Source: Anaerovibrio sp.
Lineage (GTDB): Bacteria; Bacillota; Negativicutes; Selenomonadales; Selenomonadaceae
DNA: 5,718 nucleotides
Assembly: GCA_016302095.1 (NCBI GenBank)
Contig: JAEDOE010000093.1
Location: forward strand, 1 to 5,718
Direction of reading: 5' to 3'
Position numbers and translations under genes: made by a program. This document shows positions 1 to 4,582 of this stretch, piece by piece. Under the pieces are notes generated by a model that was not told the DNA's origin, did not search any database, and saw only the letters and a list, made by a program, of their open reading frames with translations. How positions within the stretch are numbered: the stretch's first letter is position 1; each line of letters begins with the position of its first letter.

Positions 1-562
1 TAAAGTCCTGATGGGACTATATGGCGTCAACATCCTTGTGCCTATGTCGCAGTATACGGCATATAGCTATATTGAGCCATTTATGAAGCAGGTAGGCGGC
101 ATGTCCGACAATATGATTACTACGGCATTGATGATGTTGGGGTTTGCCGGTATGGCTGGCAGCATGCTGTTTGCCAGGCTGTATGAGAGGTGCAGCAGGT
201 ATTACCTGGCAGGGACTATTCTGGGGCTGGCGGCATCGCTTATGGCACTGCATCCGCTGTCAGGCAGTGAGTACCTGCTGCTGCCGCTGATAGTTTTGTG
301 GGGCATCTTCATGACGTCCTATGGCATGGCCAGCCAGGCAGAGGTATTGCAAGCTACTACCCTCAGCAGTGCTCCTGTGGCCATGTCTATATACTCAGGT
401 ATCTTCAATTTTGGCATTGGCGGCGGCACATGGGCTGGTGGTGTTATCTGTACTGAGCTGTCTATGGCATATATCGGCTATGGCGGTGCGGTATTCGCTT
501 TGCTGGGCTTTTTGGTCAGTCTGTGGCTGAGGGGGCAGGTGGCCGCAAGTCGCAATGAATAA
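1..562 (+). CDS. MFS sugar efflux transporter, SotB/YdeA-like (C-terminal half, 5' truncated)
   Basis: The reading frame is open from base 2 to the TAA at 560-562, giving 187 residues. Its beginning lies left of the window, and the ATG at 11 is an internal methionine. The visible part resembles the C-terminal half of E. coli SotB (YdeA, about 396 aa), an inner-membrane proton-driven exporter of arabinose and other sugars. Matches recalled from that family include QYTAYSYIEPF near the start, the glycine-rich helix around LGFAGMAGS, WGIFMTSYGMASQ, and YSGIFNFGIGGG followed by IGYGGAVFALLGF near the end. The segments are strongly hydrophobic and fit about six membrane helices (TM7-12), with a short basic tail ending in RNE. 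Family membership is well supported, but the exported substrate cannot be read from sequence. The next gene, ddh, is 206 bases away with its own promoters, so the two are probably not an operon. No frameshift is seen. Confidence 0.87.
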   Translation, partial: KVLMGLYGVNILVPMSQYTAYSYIEPFMKQVGGMSDNMITTALMMLGFAGMAGSMLFARLYERCSRYYLAGTILGLAASLMALHPLSGSEYLLLPLIVLWGIFMTSYGMASQAEVLQATTLSSAPVAMSIYSGIFNFGIGGGTWAGGVICTELSMAYIGYGGAVFALLGFLVSLWLRGQVAASRNE

Positions 563-566
563 GCTG

Positions 567-588
567 CTGTCATCATGGGGGATGGCAG
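567..588 (+). terminator. Possible weak terminator hairpin after the MFS gene
   Basis: CTGTCATC (567-574) pairs with GATGGCAG (581-588) as an 8-bp stem with one G-U pair and a 6-base loop. It begins 4 bases after the MFS stop codon. No T-run follows (the next bases are GGAATTGGCC and then an A-run), so it is not a canonical intrinsic terminator. It could instead stabilise the transcript's 3' end, or be chance. Confidence 0.25.
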
Positions 589-610
589 GGAATTGGCCTG
601 AAAAAAGTAC

Positions 611-624
611 ATTGTATACACAAT
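611..624. promoter_or_regulatory. Inverted repeat ATTGT-N4-ACAAT upstream of ddh (candidate operator)
   Basis: ATTGT (611-615) and ACAAT (620-624) form perfect 5-base arms around ATAC, and the core contains the palindrome GTATAC. The site covers a possible -35 element (TTGTAT 612-617, 17 bases before CATAAT 635-640). TTGTATAC-type sites are typical of GntR-family operators, but no such regulator is encoded in the window, so the assignment is inference. Confidence 0.3.
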
Positions 625-651
625 AAAATCCTACCATAATATTCAATTTTG

Positions 652-660
652 TGATATTAT
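652..660 (+). promoter_or_regulatory. Extended -10 element upstream of ddh
   Basis: TGATATTAT has a TG one base before TATTAT (655-660), which is the extended -10 pattern. No good -35 lies 16-18 bases upstream, which is tolerable for an extended -10 promoter. Transcription from here would leave a leader of about 100 bases before ddh. This is one of several candidate starts in this AT-rich gap. Confidence 0.3.
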
Positions 661-670
661 ATCAAGTGGT

Positions 671-686
671 CAATATGTAAATATTG
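671..686. promoter_or_regulatory. Inverted repeat CAATAT-N4-ATATTG at the ddh promoter (candidate operator)
   Basis: CAATAT (671-676) and ATATTG (681-686) are perfect 6-base arms separated by GTAA. The right arm overlaps the TTGGCA -35 element at 684-689, so a dimeric regulator bound here would block that promoter. No protein can be assigned. Confidence 0.35.
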
Positions 687-713
687 GCATACATCTATAC
701 CATTTAATATATA
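684..713 (+). promoter_or_regulatory. ddh: Candidate ddh promoter (TTGGCA-N18-TATATA)
   Basis: TTGGCA (684-689) matches 5 of 6 bases of the sigma-70/sigma-A -35 box. TATATA (708-713) matches 4 of 6 bases of the -10 box at an 18-base spacing. Transcription would start near 720 and give a leader of about 50 bases. This is the nearest promoter-like sequence to ddh. The AT-rich setting makes weak matches easy to find. Confidence 0.4.
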
Positions 714-768
714 GTGACTGCTAGGGGCAAGGCAGGTACTGTAGTGAGATAAGAAAGGAAGATATGTA

Positions 769-1749
769 ATGAGAATTGGTATTTATGGCTATGGCAATCT
801 GGGACGTGGCGTTGAGGCCGCTGTCCGTCAGAATGATGATATGGAGCTGGTGGCAGTATTTACCCGCAGGAATCCTGCTGATGTGAAGCTGCAGACCGAG
901 GGTGTGAAGGTGTATGCTGCTTCTGAGGCGGCAAGCCATGCAGATGAGATTGATGTGCTGGTGCTGTGCGGTGGTTCCGCCACTGACCTGCCTGAGCAGA
1001 CCCCTGAGCTGGCAAAGTATTTCAACGTAATTGACAGCTTTGATACCCATGCCCGTATTCCGGAGCATTTTGCTAACGTTGACAAGGCTGCCCAGGAAAG
1101 CGGCCATACTGCCCTGATTTCCTGTGGCTGGGACCCGGGCATGTTCTCCCTGAACCGTCTGTATGCCAACGCCGTGCTGCCGCAGGGCAATGATTACACA
1201 TTCTGGGGCAAGGGCGTCAGCCAGGGCCATTCCGATGCTATCCGCCGTGTCAAGGGCGTCAAGAACGGCAAGCAGTACACCATTCCTGTGGAGGCAGCAT
1301 TGGAGTCTGTAAGAAACGGCGAGAATCCTGAGCTGACCACCCGTCAGAAGCATACCCGTGAGTGTTTTGTAGTAGCTGAGGAGGGGGCAGACCTGGCTCA
1401 GATTGAGAAGGATATCAAGGAGATGCCGAACTACTTCTCCGACTACGATACTACTGTGCACTTCATCAGCGAGGAGGAGCTGCAGGCAAACCACAGCGGT
1501 ATTCCTCATGGCGGCTTTGTGTTCCGCACCGGCGTTACCGGCTTCAATGGCGAGCACAAGCATGTTATCGAGTACAGCCTGAAGCTGGATTCCAATCCTG
1601 AGTTCACTTCTTCCGTAATCCTTGCTTATGCCCGTGCCGTAAATCGTTTGCATCAGGAAGGCGCAAATGGCTGCAAGACCGTATTTGATGTGGCACCAGC
1701 GTATCTTTCCCCATTGAGCGGCGAGGAACTGAGAGCCCACATGCTCTGA
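769..1749 (+). CDS. ddh: meso-diaminopimelate D-dehydrogenase (EC 1.4.1.16)
   Basis: This 326-residue cytoplasmic enzyme catalyses NADPH-dependent reductive amination of L-2-amino-6-oxopimelate (tetrahydrodipicolinate) to meso-diaminopimelate. That is a one-step route to the lysine precursor and peptidoglycan cross-linking residue, bypassing the succinylase and acetylase branches. The N-terminal Rossmann fold starts at once with GYGNLGRG (residues 7-14). FTRR (31-34) matches the NADPH-contacting arginine pair of this family. Further family signatures are CGGSATDLPEQ (67-77), the substrate-site stretch GWDPGMFSLNR (120-130), FWGKGVSQGHSDA (145-157), MPHGG-like IPHGG (245-249) and a C-terminal AYLSP (311-315). 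Length and sequence match the 320-326 aa type I enzymes of Corynebacterium glutamicum and Ureibacillus as I recall them. The start is supported by AAAGGA (754-759), 9 bases before ATG. The gene ends in TGA and is followed by a terminator, with no partner gene in the same transcript. No anomalies were seen. Confidence 0.96.
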   Translation: MRIGIYGYGNLGRGVEAAVRQNDDMELVAVFTRRNPADVKLQTEGVKVYAASEAASHADEIDVLVLCGGSATDLPEQTPELAKYFNVIDSFDTHARIPEHFANVDKAAQESGHTALISCGWDPGMFSLNRLYANAVLPQGNDYTFWGKGVSQGHSDAIRRVKGVKNGKQYTIPVEAALESVRNGENPELTTRQKHTRECFVVAEEGADLAQIEKDIKEMPNYFSDYDTTVHFISEEELQANHSGIPHGGFVFRTGVTGFNGEHKHVIEYSLKLDSNPEFTSSVILAYARAVNRLHQEGANGCKTVFDVAPAYLSPLSGEELRAHML

Positions 1750-1771
1750 TTTCTTTTTCAAAATATGATAT

Positions 1772-1785
1772 TGGTGATATCACCA
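1772..1785. repeat. Perfect 14-base palindrome just after ddh
   Basis: TGGTGATATCACCA equals its own reverse complement over all 14 bases and lies 23 bases after the ddh stop. It is flanked by weakly complementary TTTCA (1756-1760) and TGAAA (1797-1801). It could be a protein-binding site or part of a 3'-end RNA structure. No T-run follows directly, so it is not the terminator itself. Confidence 0.5.
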
Positions 1786-1801
1786 GATTGATTTTATGAA
1801 A

Positions 1802-1849
1802 GACAAGTACATCCTGACTGATGCCGGGATGTGCTTGTTATTTTTTTTG
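1802..1849 (+). terminator. Intrinsic terminator of ddh
   Basis: ACAAGTACATCC (1803-1814) pairs with GGATGTGCTTGT (1827-1838): 12 bp with a single G-U wobble and a 12-base loop. A T-rich tail follows (TATTTTTTTT, to 1849). It lies about 55 bases past the ddh stop and is a textbook Rho-independent terminator on the + strand. Confidence 0.88.
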
Positions 1850-2039
1850 CTTGCTTTTGTGTGGTGCGTTTCTGTGCGTGTGATTCTGCTCATATTCTAC
1901 AGTTATTTTCTGTAGAAAAAGGGGAAAACAGGATAGTGTAAAACTTCAACCACTTTTTCAAGGCTTTTTTATGCCCTTTTTGGATATTTTCACTACCTTT
2001 TAGCCATTTTTCAGATATTCCCTGACCTGTAGCTTGCAC
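1850..2039. other. Gene-free AT-rich spacer between ddh and the convergent regulator
   Basis: No convincing gene, tRNA or known RNA family is seen here. The stretch is T-rich on the + strand with homopolymer runs. Its one clear structure is the perfect hairpin at 1895-1917. A weak AAGGC/GCCCTT stem followed by TTTTT lies near 1970-1983 and may be a poor back-up terminator. With its neighbours this is part of a 478-base interval (1750-2227) between two convergent genes. Confidence 0.5.
1895..1917. repeat. Perfect 8-bp hairpin TTCTACAG/CTGTAGAA
   Basis: TTCTACAG (1895-1902) and CTGTAGAA (1910-1917) are perfectly complementary around the loop TTATTTT. An A-run (1916-1920) follows on the + strand, so read on the - strand a T-run precedes rather than follows the stem. 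It is therefore not a normal terminator in either direction. It may be an operator-like site or a remnant RNA structure. Confidence 0.45.
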
Positions 2040-2109
2040 AAAAAAAGAATTATCACATATCCGGCTGGATTACCTCAAAGTAATCTGCCAGATGTGCGAT
2101 AATTCTTTT
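2040..2109 (-). terminator. Long stem-loop terminator for the DeoR-like gene, probably bidirectional
   Basis: AAAAGAATTATC (2043-2054) pairs perfectly with GATAATTCTTTT (2098-2109). An imperfect middle includes ACAT with ATGT, and CCGGC opposite GCCAG with one mismatch. A 6-bp top stem, GATTAC (2068-2073) with GTAATC (2080-2085), closes on loop CTCAAA. On the - strand the structure runs into a stretch of seven T (complement of the A-run 2040-2046), 118 bases past the regulator's stop. On the + strand it ends in TTTTGATTTTA, so it can also stop read-through from ddh. Confidence 0.78.
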
Positions 2110-2133
2110 GATTTTATATGAGATTTTATATAG
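2110..2133. repeat. 12-base direct repeat (GATTTTATATGA / GATTTTATATAG)
   Basis: Two adjacent 12-base units share their first ten bases, GATTTTATAT (2110-2119 and 2122-2131). A related ATTTTATATG occurs again at 2213-2222. The repeat is AT-rich, directly beside the terminator stem, and its function is unknown. Confidence 0.5.
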
Positions 2134-2150
2134 CCTGGCACACTTTTATG

Positions 2151-2210
2151 CACCGTCATGTACTCTCATTTACTGTCGTGTACTCTCATGTGCCATCATG
2201 TGCTTTTAGA
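2151..2210. repeat. Degenerate 20-base tandem repeat, about three units
   Basis: Units 2151-2170 and 2171-2190 agree at 16 of 20 positions, sharing TGTACTCTCAT in full. A third, weaker unit at 2191-2210 agrees with the first at about 12 of 20. The preceding CACTTTTATG (2141-2150) may be a remnant of a further copy. The array sits between the terminator and the stop codon of the DeoR-like gene, so it is in that gene's 3' untranslated region. No coding or known RNA role is visible. Confidence 0.55.
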
Positions 2211-2227
2211 TAATTTTATATGCTTTT

Positions 2228-3166
2228 TTAGTCCTCCAAAAGGGCCTTGCCGGTAAACTGGTCTGTAATCAGTACATTGGCATAGCGCCCCTTGAGGGCT
2301 GCCCTGATGGCGTTGATTTTTGCCTCGCCGCCGGAAATCATGATGCTGAATTCCTTGTCCCGCAGCTCGCTGAGGGTGATGCCCACGGTGCGGTCATCCA
2401 GATCCCTGTTGCAGATGCGTCCTTCCACATCAAAGAACCTTGAGCAGATGTCACCTACGGAGCTTTTCTGGATTTTTTCCTGCTCCTCAATGCCCGTATA
2501 GCCAAGGCGGAAGAACAGGGCATTTGGCCTGACCGTCCCTACGCTGAAGATGGCAATGTTGGCATGGCGCCCCAGCTCCAGCACCCGCTTGATGTAGCGG
2601 TCCTTGTCCACCAGTTCCTTGGTTTCCTTGGTATCAAAGATAACCGGCAGGGGCAGGTACTGTGCTACCGTGTCAAAGTTGGCGGCAAAGCTTTCCAGTA
2701 TCTCCCGGGCATAGTTATTCCATTCGGAATGGCTGATACCGCCCTCCAGCTGAACTACCTGTGAGCCCTTTATAGCTTTTGGCACCAGTGCTTGGGACAT
2801 ATTGTACAGCGTGGTTCCCCAGCCGACACCTATGATGTCCCCGTCCTTGATGATGGAGTCCAGGTACCGGGCGGCAGCAATACCGATATATTTCTTGATT
2901 TCTTCCTCGTCGTTGATGGTGGAGGATGCGATTTTTACATCCTTAAGATGCAGCTTGTCCTTCAGACGCTGCTCCATATGGCTCATGTCCTCTACCGGAT
3001 CCACAATCTGGATATTTACATAGCCCTTGTCCTTGGCATATTGCAGGAGCCGTGAAATGGAAGGCCTGGATACGCCTAGCTCCTGAGCAATTTTCTGCTG
3101 GCTATAATCAGAACGGTAATACAGCTTGGCTACGTTGATGGCCAGCTTGTCCTTATCGCGATACAT
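2228..3166 (-). CDS. SorC-family sugar-binding transcriptional regulator, DeoR (B. subtilis)-like
   Basis: This 312-residue DNA-binding regulator resembles B. subtilis DeoR (313 aa) along its whole length. That protein represses the deoxyribonucleoside genes dra-nupC-pdp and is released by deoxyribose-5-phosphate. The helix-turn-helix spans about residues 20-42 (SQQKIAQELGVSRPSISRLL), and the sugar-binding domain about 58-310. Its phosphosugar-fold motifs are DGDIIGVGWGTT (108-119), VVQLEGGISHS (137-147), YLPLPVIFD (170-178), SVGDICSRFFD (236-246) and LITDQFTGKAL (299-309). The start chosen is the ATG at 3164-3166, because GGGGG (3174-3178) lies 7 bases upstream. An in-frame ATG at 3206-3208 would add 14 residues but lacks such a site. 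Residue 141 is Glu, where B. subtilis DeoR has the lysine that forms a Schiff base with its effector, so the ligand may differ. No deoxyribonucleoside genes are in the window, hence no gene symbol. Confidence 0.88.
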   Translation of the reverse strand: MYRDKDKLAINVAKLYYRSDYSQQKIAQELGVSRPSISRLLQYAKDKGYVNIQIVDPVEDMSHMEQRLKDKLHLKDVKIASSTINDEEEIKKYIGIAAARYLDSIIKDGDIIGVGWGTTLYNMSQALVPKAIKGSQVVQLEGGISHSEWNNYAREILESFAANFDTVAQYLPLPVIFDTKETKELVDKDRYIKRVLELGRHANIAIFSVGTVRPNALFFRLGYTGIEEQEKIQKSSVGDICSRFFDVEGRICNRDLDDRTVGITLSELRDKEFSIMISGGEAKINAIRAALKGRYANVLITDQFTGKALLED

Positions 3167-3213
3167 GTCTTTTCCCCCTAGGTGATGGTTTACTATTTCA
3201 AATTCCACTAGTT

Positions 3214-3242
3214 ATTATGAACATTATTGGAGCAAAAATCAA
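3214..3242 (-). promoter_or_regulatory. Promoter of the DeoR-like gene (TTGATT-N17-CATAAT)
   Basis: Read on the - strand, TTGATT (3237-3242) is followed after exactly 17 bases by CATAAT (3214-3219), matching 4/6 and 5/6 of the sigma-A boxes. Transcription would start near 3207, about 40 bases before the ATG at 3166. This also disfavours the upstream ATG at 3208, which would sit at or before the transcript start. Confidence 0.5.
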
Positions 3243-3250
3243 GGATTTTG

Positions 3251-3273
3251 CACAAAAAGTTGATGTTTTTGCG
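3251..3273. promoter_or_regulatory. Inverted repeat just upstream of the regulator's -35 (candidate operator)
   Basis: CACAAAAA (3251-3258) and TTTTTGCG (3266-3273) are complementary at 7 of 8 positions around GTTGATG. The site lies immediately upstream of the -35 element of the DeoR-like gene. Related GCAAAA-type pieces recur at 3232-3238. Autoregulation is an inference. Confidence 0.3.
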
Positions 3274-3321
3274 AAAAAATTTTCATTTCGGTGTGATGAA
3301 ATTGAAAAATCGTCAAAAAAT

Positions 3322-3335
3322 AATGTAAATACATT
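3322..3335. promoter_or_regulatory. AT-rich inverted repeat AATGTA-AA-TACATT
   Basis: The arms AATGTA (3322-3327) and TACATT (3330-3335) are perfectly complementary around AA, with partial extension outward into the flanking A/T runs. The site is about 80 bases upstream of the regulator's -35, in the 300-base gap 3167-3466. Apart from the regulator promoter, this repeat and the yitT-type terminator, I see nothing else in that gap. Confidence 0.3.
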
Positions 3336-3399
3336 TTATCATAGTCTTGAATTTGTGTAAATATCGTGTTAAATAAATATCAATTAAATTATAATAAGG

Positions 3400-3445
3400 G
3401 AAAAAAAGAGAGGCTGCGAAAAACAAGGTCCAACAGCATCTCTTT
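3400..3445 (-). terminator. Intrinsic terminator of the YitT-family gene
   Basis: On the - strand, AAAGAGATGCTG (complement of 3434-3445) pairs with CAGCCTCTCTTT (complement of 3405-3416). The stem is 12 bp with one mismatch and a 17-base loop, and it ends in a run of seven T (complement of 3401-3407). It begins 21 bases after the stop codon. It separates this gene from the DeoR-like gene downstream. Confidence 0.82.
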
Positions 3446-3466
3446 ATGAATTATTTGGTCATGTTG

Positions 3467-4369
3467 TCAGTGGATGGATTTCTTCTTGAAGCGTCCGCCT
3501 ACAATATCGTGTACTGGGTTGATGGTGACGAAGGCGGTTTCGTCCTTTTCCAGGGCAATGTCCTTCAGCTTGCCCACTTCAAGGCGGGTGACAACGCAGT
3601 AGAGCACTTTTTTGGCATCACCGGTATAGGCACCCTGCCCGTGGAGAAAGGTGACGCCTCGCCCTAGCCTGTGCATGAGGGCATCGGCAATTTCCTCGTT
3701 TTCATCGGATACAATCATGACGGCATAGGATTCGTCCAGTCCTTTTATTACCACGTCAATCATCTTGGAGATGACGAAATACGCTACCAGGGAGTACATG
3801 GCCTTGTCCCAGCCGAAGACGAAGCCTGCCGCCCCCAGGATAAAGAGGTTGAAGAACATGACAACCTCGCCTACGGAGAAAGTGGTTTTCTTGTCGATGA
3901 TGATGGCGACGATTTCCGTGCCGTCCAGGGAGCCGCCGTGGCGGATAATCAGTCCCACGCCGGCGCCGGTGATGATGCCGCCGAAGATGGCTGCCAGGAA
4001 GTAATCGCCGGTGATGCTGGGGATGGGCTCAAAGTAAACCGAGAGCACGGAGATGGCTACAATAGATACCACGGTGGAGATGGCAAATGATTTGCCTATC
4101 TGCTTGTAGCCCATGTAGAGGAAGGGCAGGTTCAGCAGGATCATGAATACACCGAAGGGGGCATCGGTCAAGTGGCTTGCCATGATGGAAATACCTACCA
4201 CGCCGCCGTCGATGATGTTGTTGGGCACCAGGAATACCTCCAGCCCCGTGGTATAAATCAGGGAGCCCAAAAGGAGCAGGAAGTATTTTTTTATCCAGTC
4301 CTTGGCTTTTTTGCGCTTTCGGAGGATGGGCTTGAAGGTTTTTGCTGTTTCCTGTTTGAGGTCTGTCAT
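3467..4369 (-). CDS. YitT family membrane protein (YitT domain plus DUF2179)
   Basis: This 300-residue polytopic membrane protein belongs to a family common in Bacillota whose molecular function is not established. A basic N-terminus (residues 13-29, rich in Lys/Arg) precedes about five to six hydrophobic segments between roughly 30 and 207. The YitT-domain hallmarks are visible: VPNNIIDGGVVGIS (48-61), GGIITGAGVGLIIRHGGSLDG (130-150) and a following TEIVA. A cytosolic DUF2179 domain occupies about 215-290, with GRGVTFLHGQGAYTG (236-250) and a VVTRLEVGKLK strand-helix (259-269). It ends in a basic KKKSIH tail. Full-length YitT proteins are about 280-300 aa, so it looks intact. AAAGGTGG (complement of 4376-4383) lies 6 bases before the ATG and fixes the start. 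The gene has its own promoter and terminator and diverges from the symporter gene. A transport or signalling role is conceivable but unproven. Confidence 0.92.
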   Translation of the reverse strand: MTDLKQETAKTFKPILRKRKKAKDWIKKYFLLLLGSLIYTTGLEVFLVPNNIIDGGVVGISIMASHLTDAPFGVFMILLNLPFLYMGYKQIGKSFAISTVVSIVAISVLSVYFEPIPSITGDYFLAAIFGGIITGAGVGLIIRHGGSLDGTEIVAIIIDKKTTFSVGEVVMFFNLFILGAAGFVFGWDKAMYSLVAYFVISKMIDVVIKGLDESYAVMIVSDENEEIADALMHRLGRGVTFLHGQGAYTGDAKKVLYCVVTRLEVGKLKDIALEKDETAFVTINPVHDIVGGRFKKKSIH

Positions 4370-4402
4370 AGAATACCACCTTTGTCGTTTTCTTTCCTAT
4401 TT

Positions 4403-4432
4403 ATTATATAAGAAATAAGCTTTTTTTGTCCA
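4403..4432 (-). promoter_or_regulatory. Promoter of the YitT-family gene (TGGACA-N18-TATAAT)
   Basis: On the - strand, TGGACA (complement of 4427-4432, 5/6 match) precedes a perfect TATAAT (complement of 4403-4408) by 18 bases that include an A-run. Transcription would start near 4396, leaving a leader of about 27 bases that contains the AAAGGTGG ribosome site. It is a strong match to the housekeeping consensus. Confidence 0.7.
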
Positions 4433-4446
4433 GCCTATGGGAAAAG

Positions 4447-4465
4447 TATACAATACCCCTGTATA
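4447..4465. promoter_or_regulatory. Inverted repeat TATACA-N7-TGTATA over the symporter promoter (candidate operator)
   Basis: TATACA (4447-4452) and TGTATA (4460-4465) are perfect 6-base arms separated by ATACCCC. The left arm is the -35 element of the symporter promoter and the right arm lies in its spacer. Binding here would repress the symporter, and the site is only 15 bases from the -35 of the divergent promoter. Confidence 0.4.
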
Positions 4466-4476
4466 AATGGTATAAT
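4447..4476 (+). promoter_or_regulatory. Promoter of the symporter gene (TATACA-N18-TATAAT, extended -10)
   Basis: TATAAT (4471-4476) is a perfect -10 box preceded by TG at 4468-4469, making an extended -10 (TGGTATAAT). TATACA (4447-4452) matches 4/6 of the -35 box at 18-base spacing. Transcription would start near 4483, giving a leader of about 100 bases. Confidence 0.72.
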
Positions 4477-4496
4477 ATATGTGCAGTTAATATTTT

Positions 4497-4557
4497 GGCA
4501 GGGCAGCTAGGGGAGTCCTGCCGGCAGGCGGCATGTTTCGGAGCGTATTGCCTGCTG
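4497..4557 (+). promoter_or_regulatory. Structured leader with competing hairpins before the symporter gene
   Basis: Four mutually complementary blocks occur: GGCAGG (4497-4502), CCTGCC (4517-4522), GGCAGG (4523-4528) and GCCTGC (4550-4555). Blocks 1 and 2 form one stem. Blocks 3 and 4 form a second, extended to 8 bp (4522-4529 with 4550-4557) if C4522 is free. Blocks 1 with 4, or 2 with 3, are alternatives; blocks 2 and 3 together are the 12-base palindrome CCTGCCGGCAGG. No T-run follows, so any control would act on translation or mRNA stability rather than by attenuation. It does not match a riboswitch class I recognise. Confidence 0.4.
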
Positions 4558-4582
4558 CAGTGTTTTAGAAGGGGGACTTATT

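Noticed and set aside
714..768. Lysine riboswitch upstream of ddh
   Set aside because: The leader from the nearest promoter is only about 50 bases, and even from the farthest candidate about 120, too short for the lysine riboswitch. None of its characteristic stems are seen.
721..1761. A 346-codon open frame on the - strand covering all of ddh
   Set aside because: It lies entirely antisense to a well-recognised enzyme gene. The translation has no recognisable motifs, and codon-position bias in the + strand gene explains the lack of stops.
1796..1915. A 39-codon + strand frame encoding a hydrophobic peptide (MKDKYILTDAG, then a Leu/Phe-rich stretch), reminiscent of small membrane toxins
   Set aside because: It has no Shine-Dalgarno sequence. 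The ddh terminator stem and its T-run form the coding sequence itself, which alone explains the Phe/Leu richness.
2151..2210. CRISPR-like array
   Set aside because: The units are contiguous, degenerate and only about three in number, with no spacers and no cas genes nearby.
3167..3208. Longer start for the DeoR-like regulator at ATG 3206-3208 (14 extra residues)
   Set aside because: The GGGGG ribosome site fits the ATG at 3166, the 312-residue length matches B. subtilis DeoR, and the predicted transcript start is close to 3207.
3671..4090. A 139-codon + strand frame opposite the YitT-family gene
   Set aside because: It is antisense to a clear membrane protein gene. The Asp/Gly/His-rich translation is what results from reading the complement of its codons, and no ribosome site precedes it.
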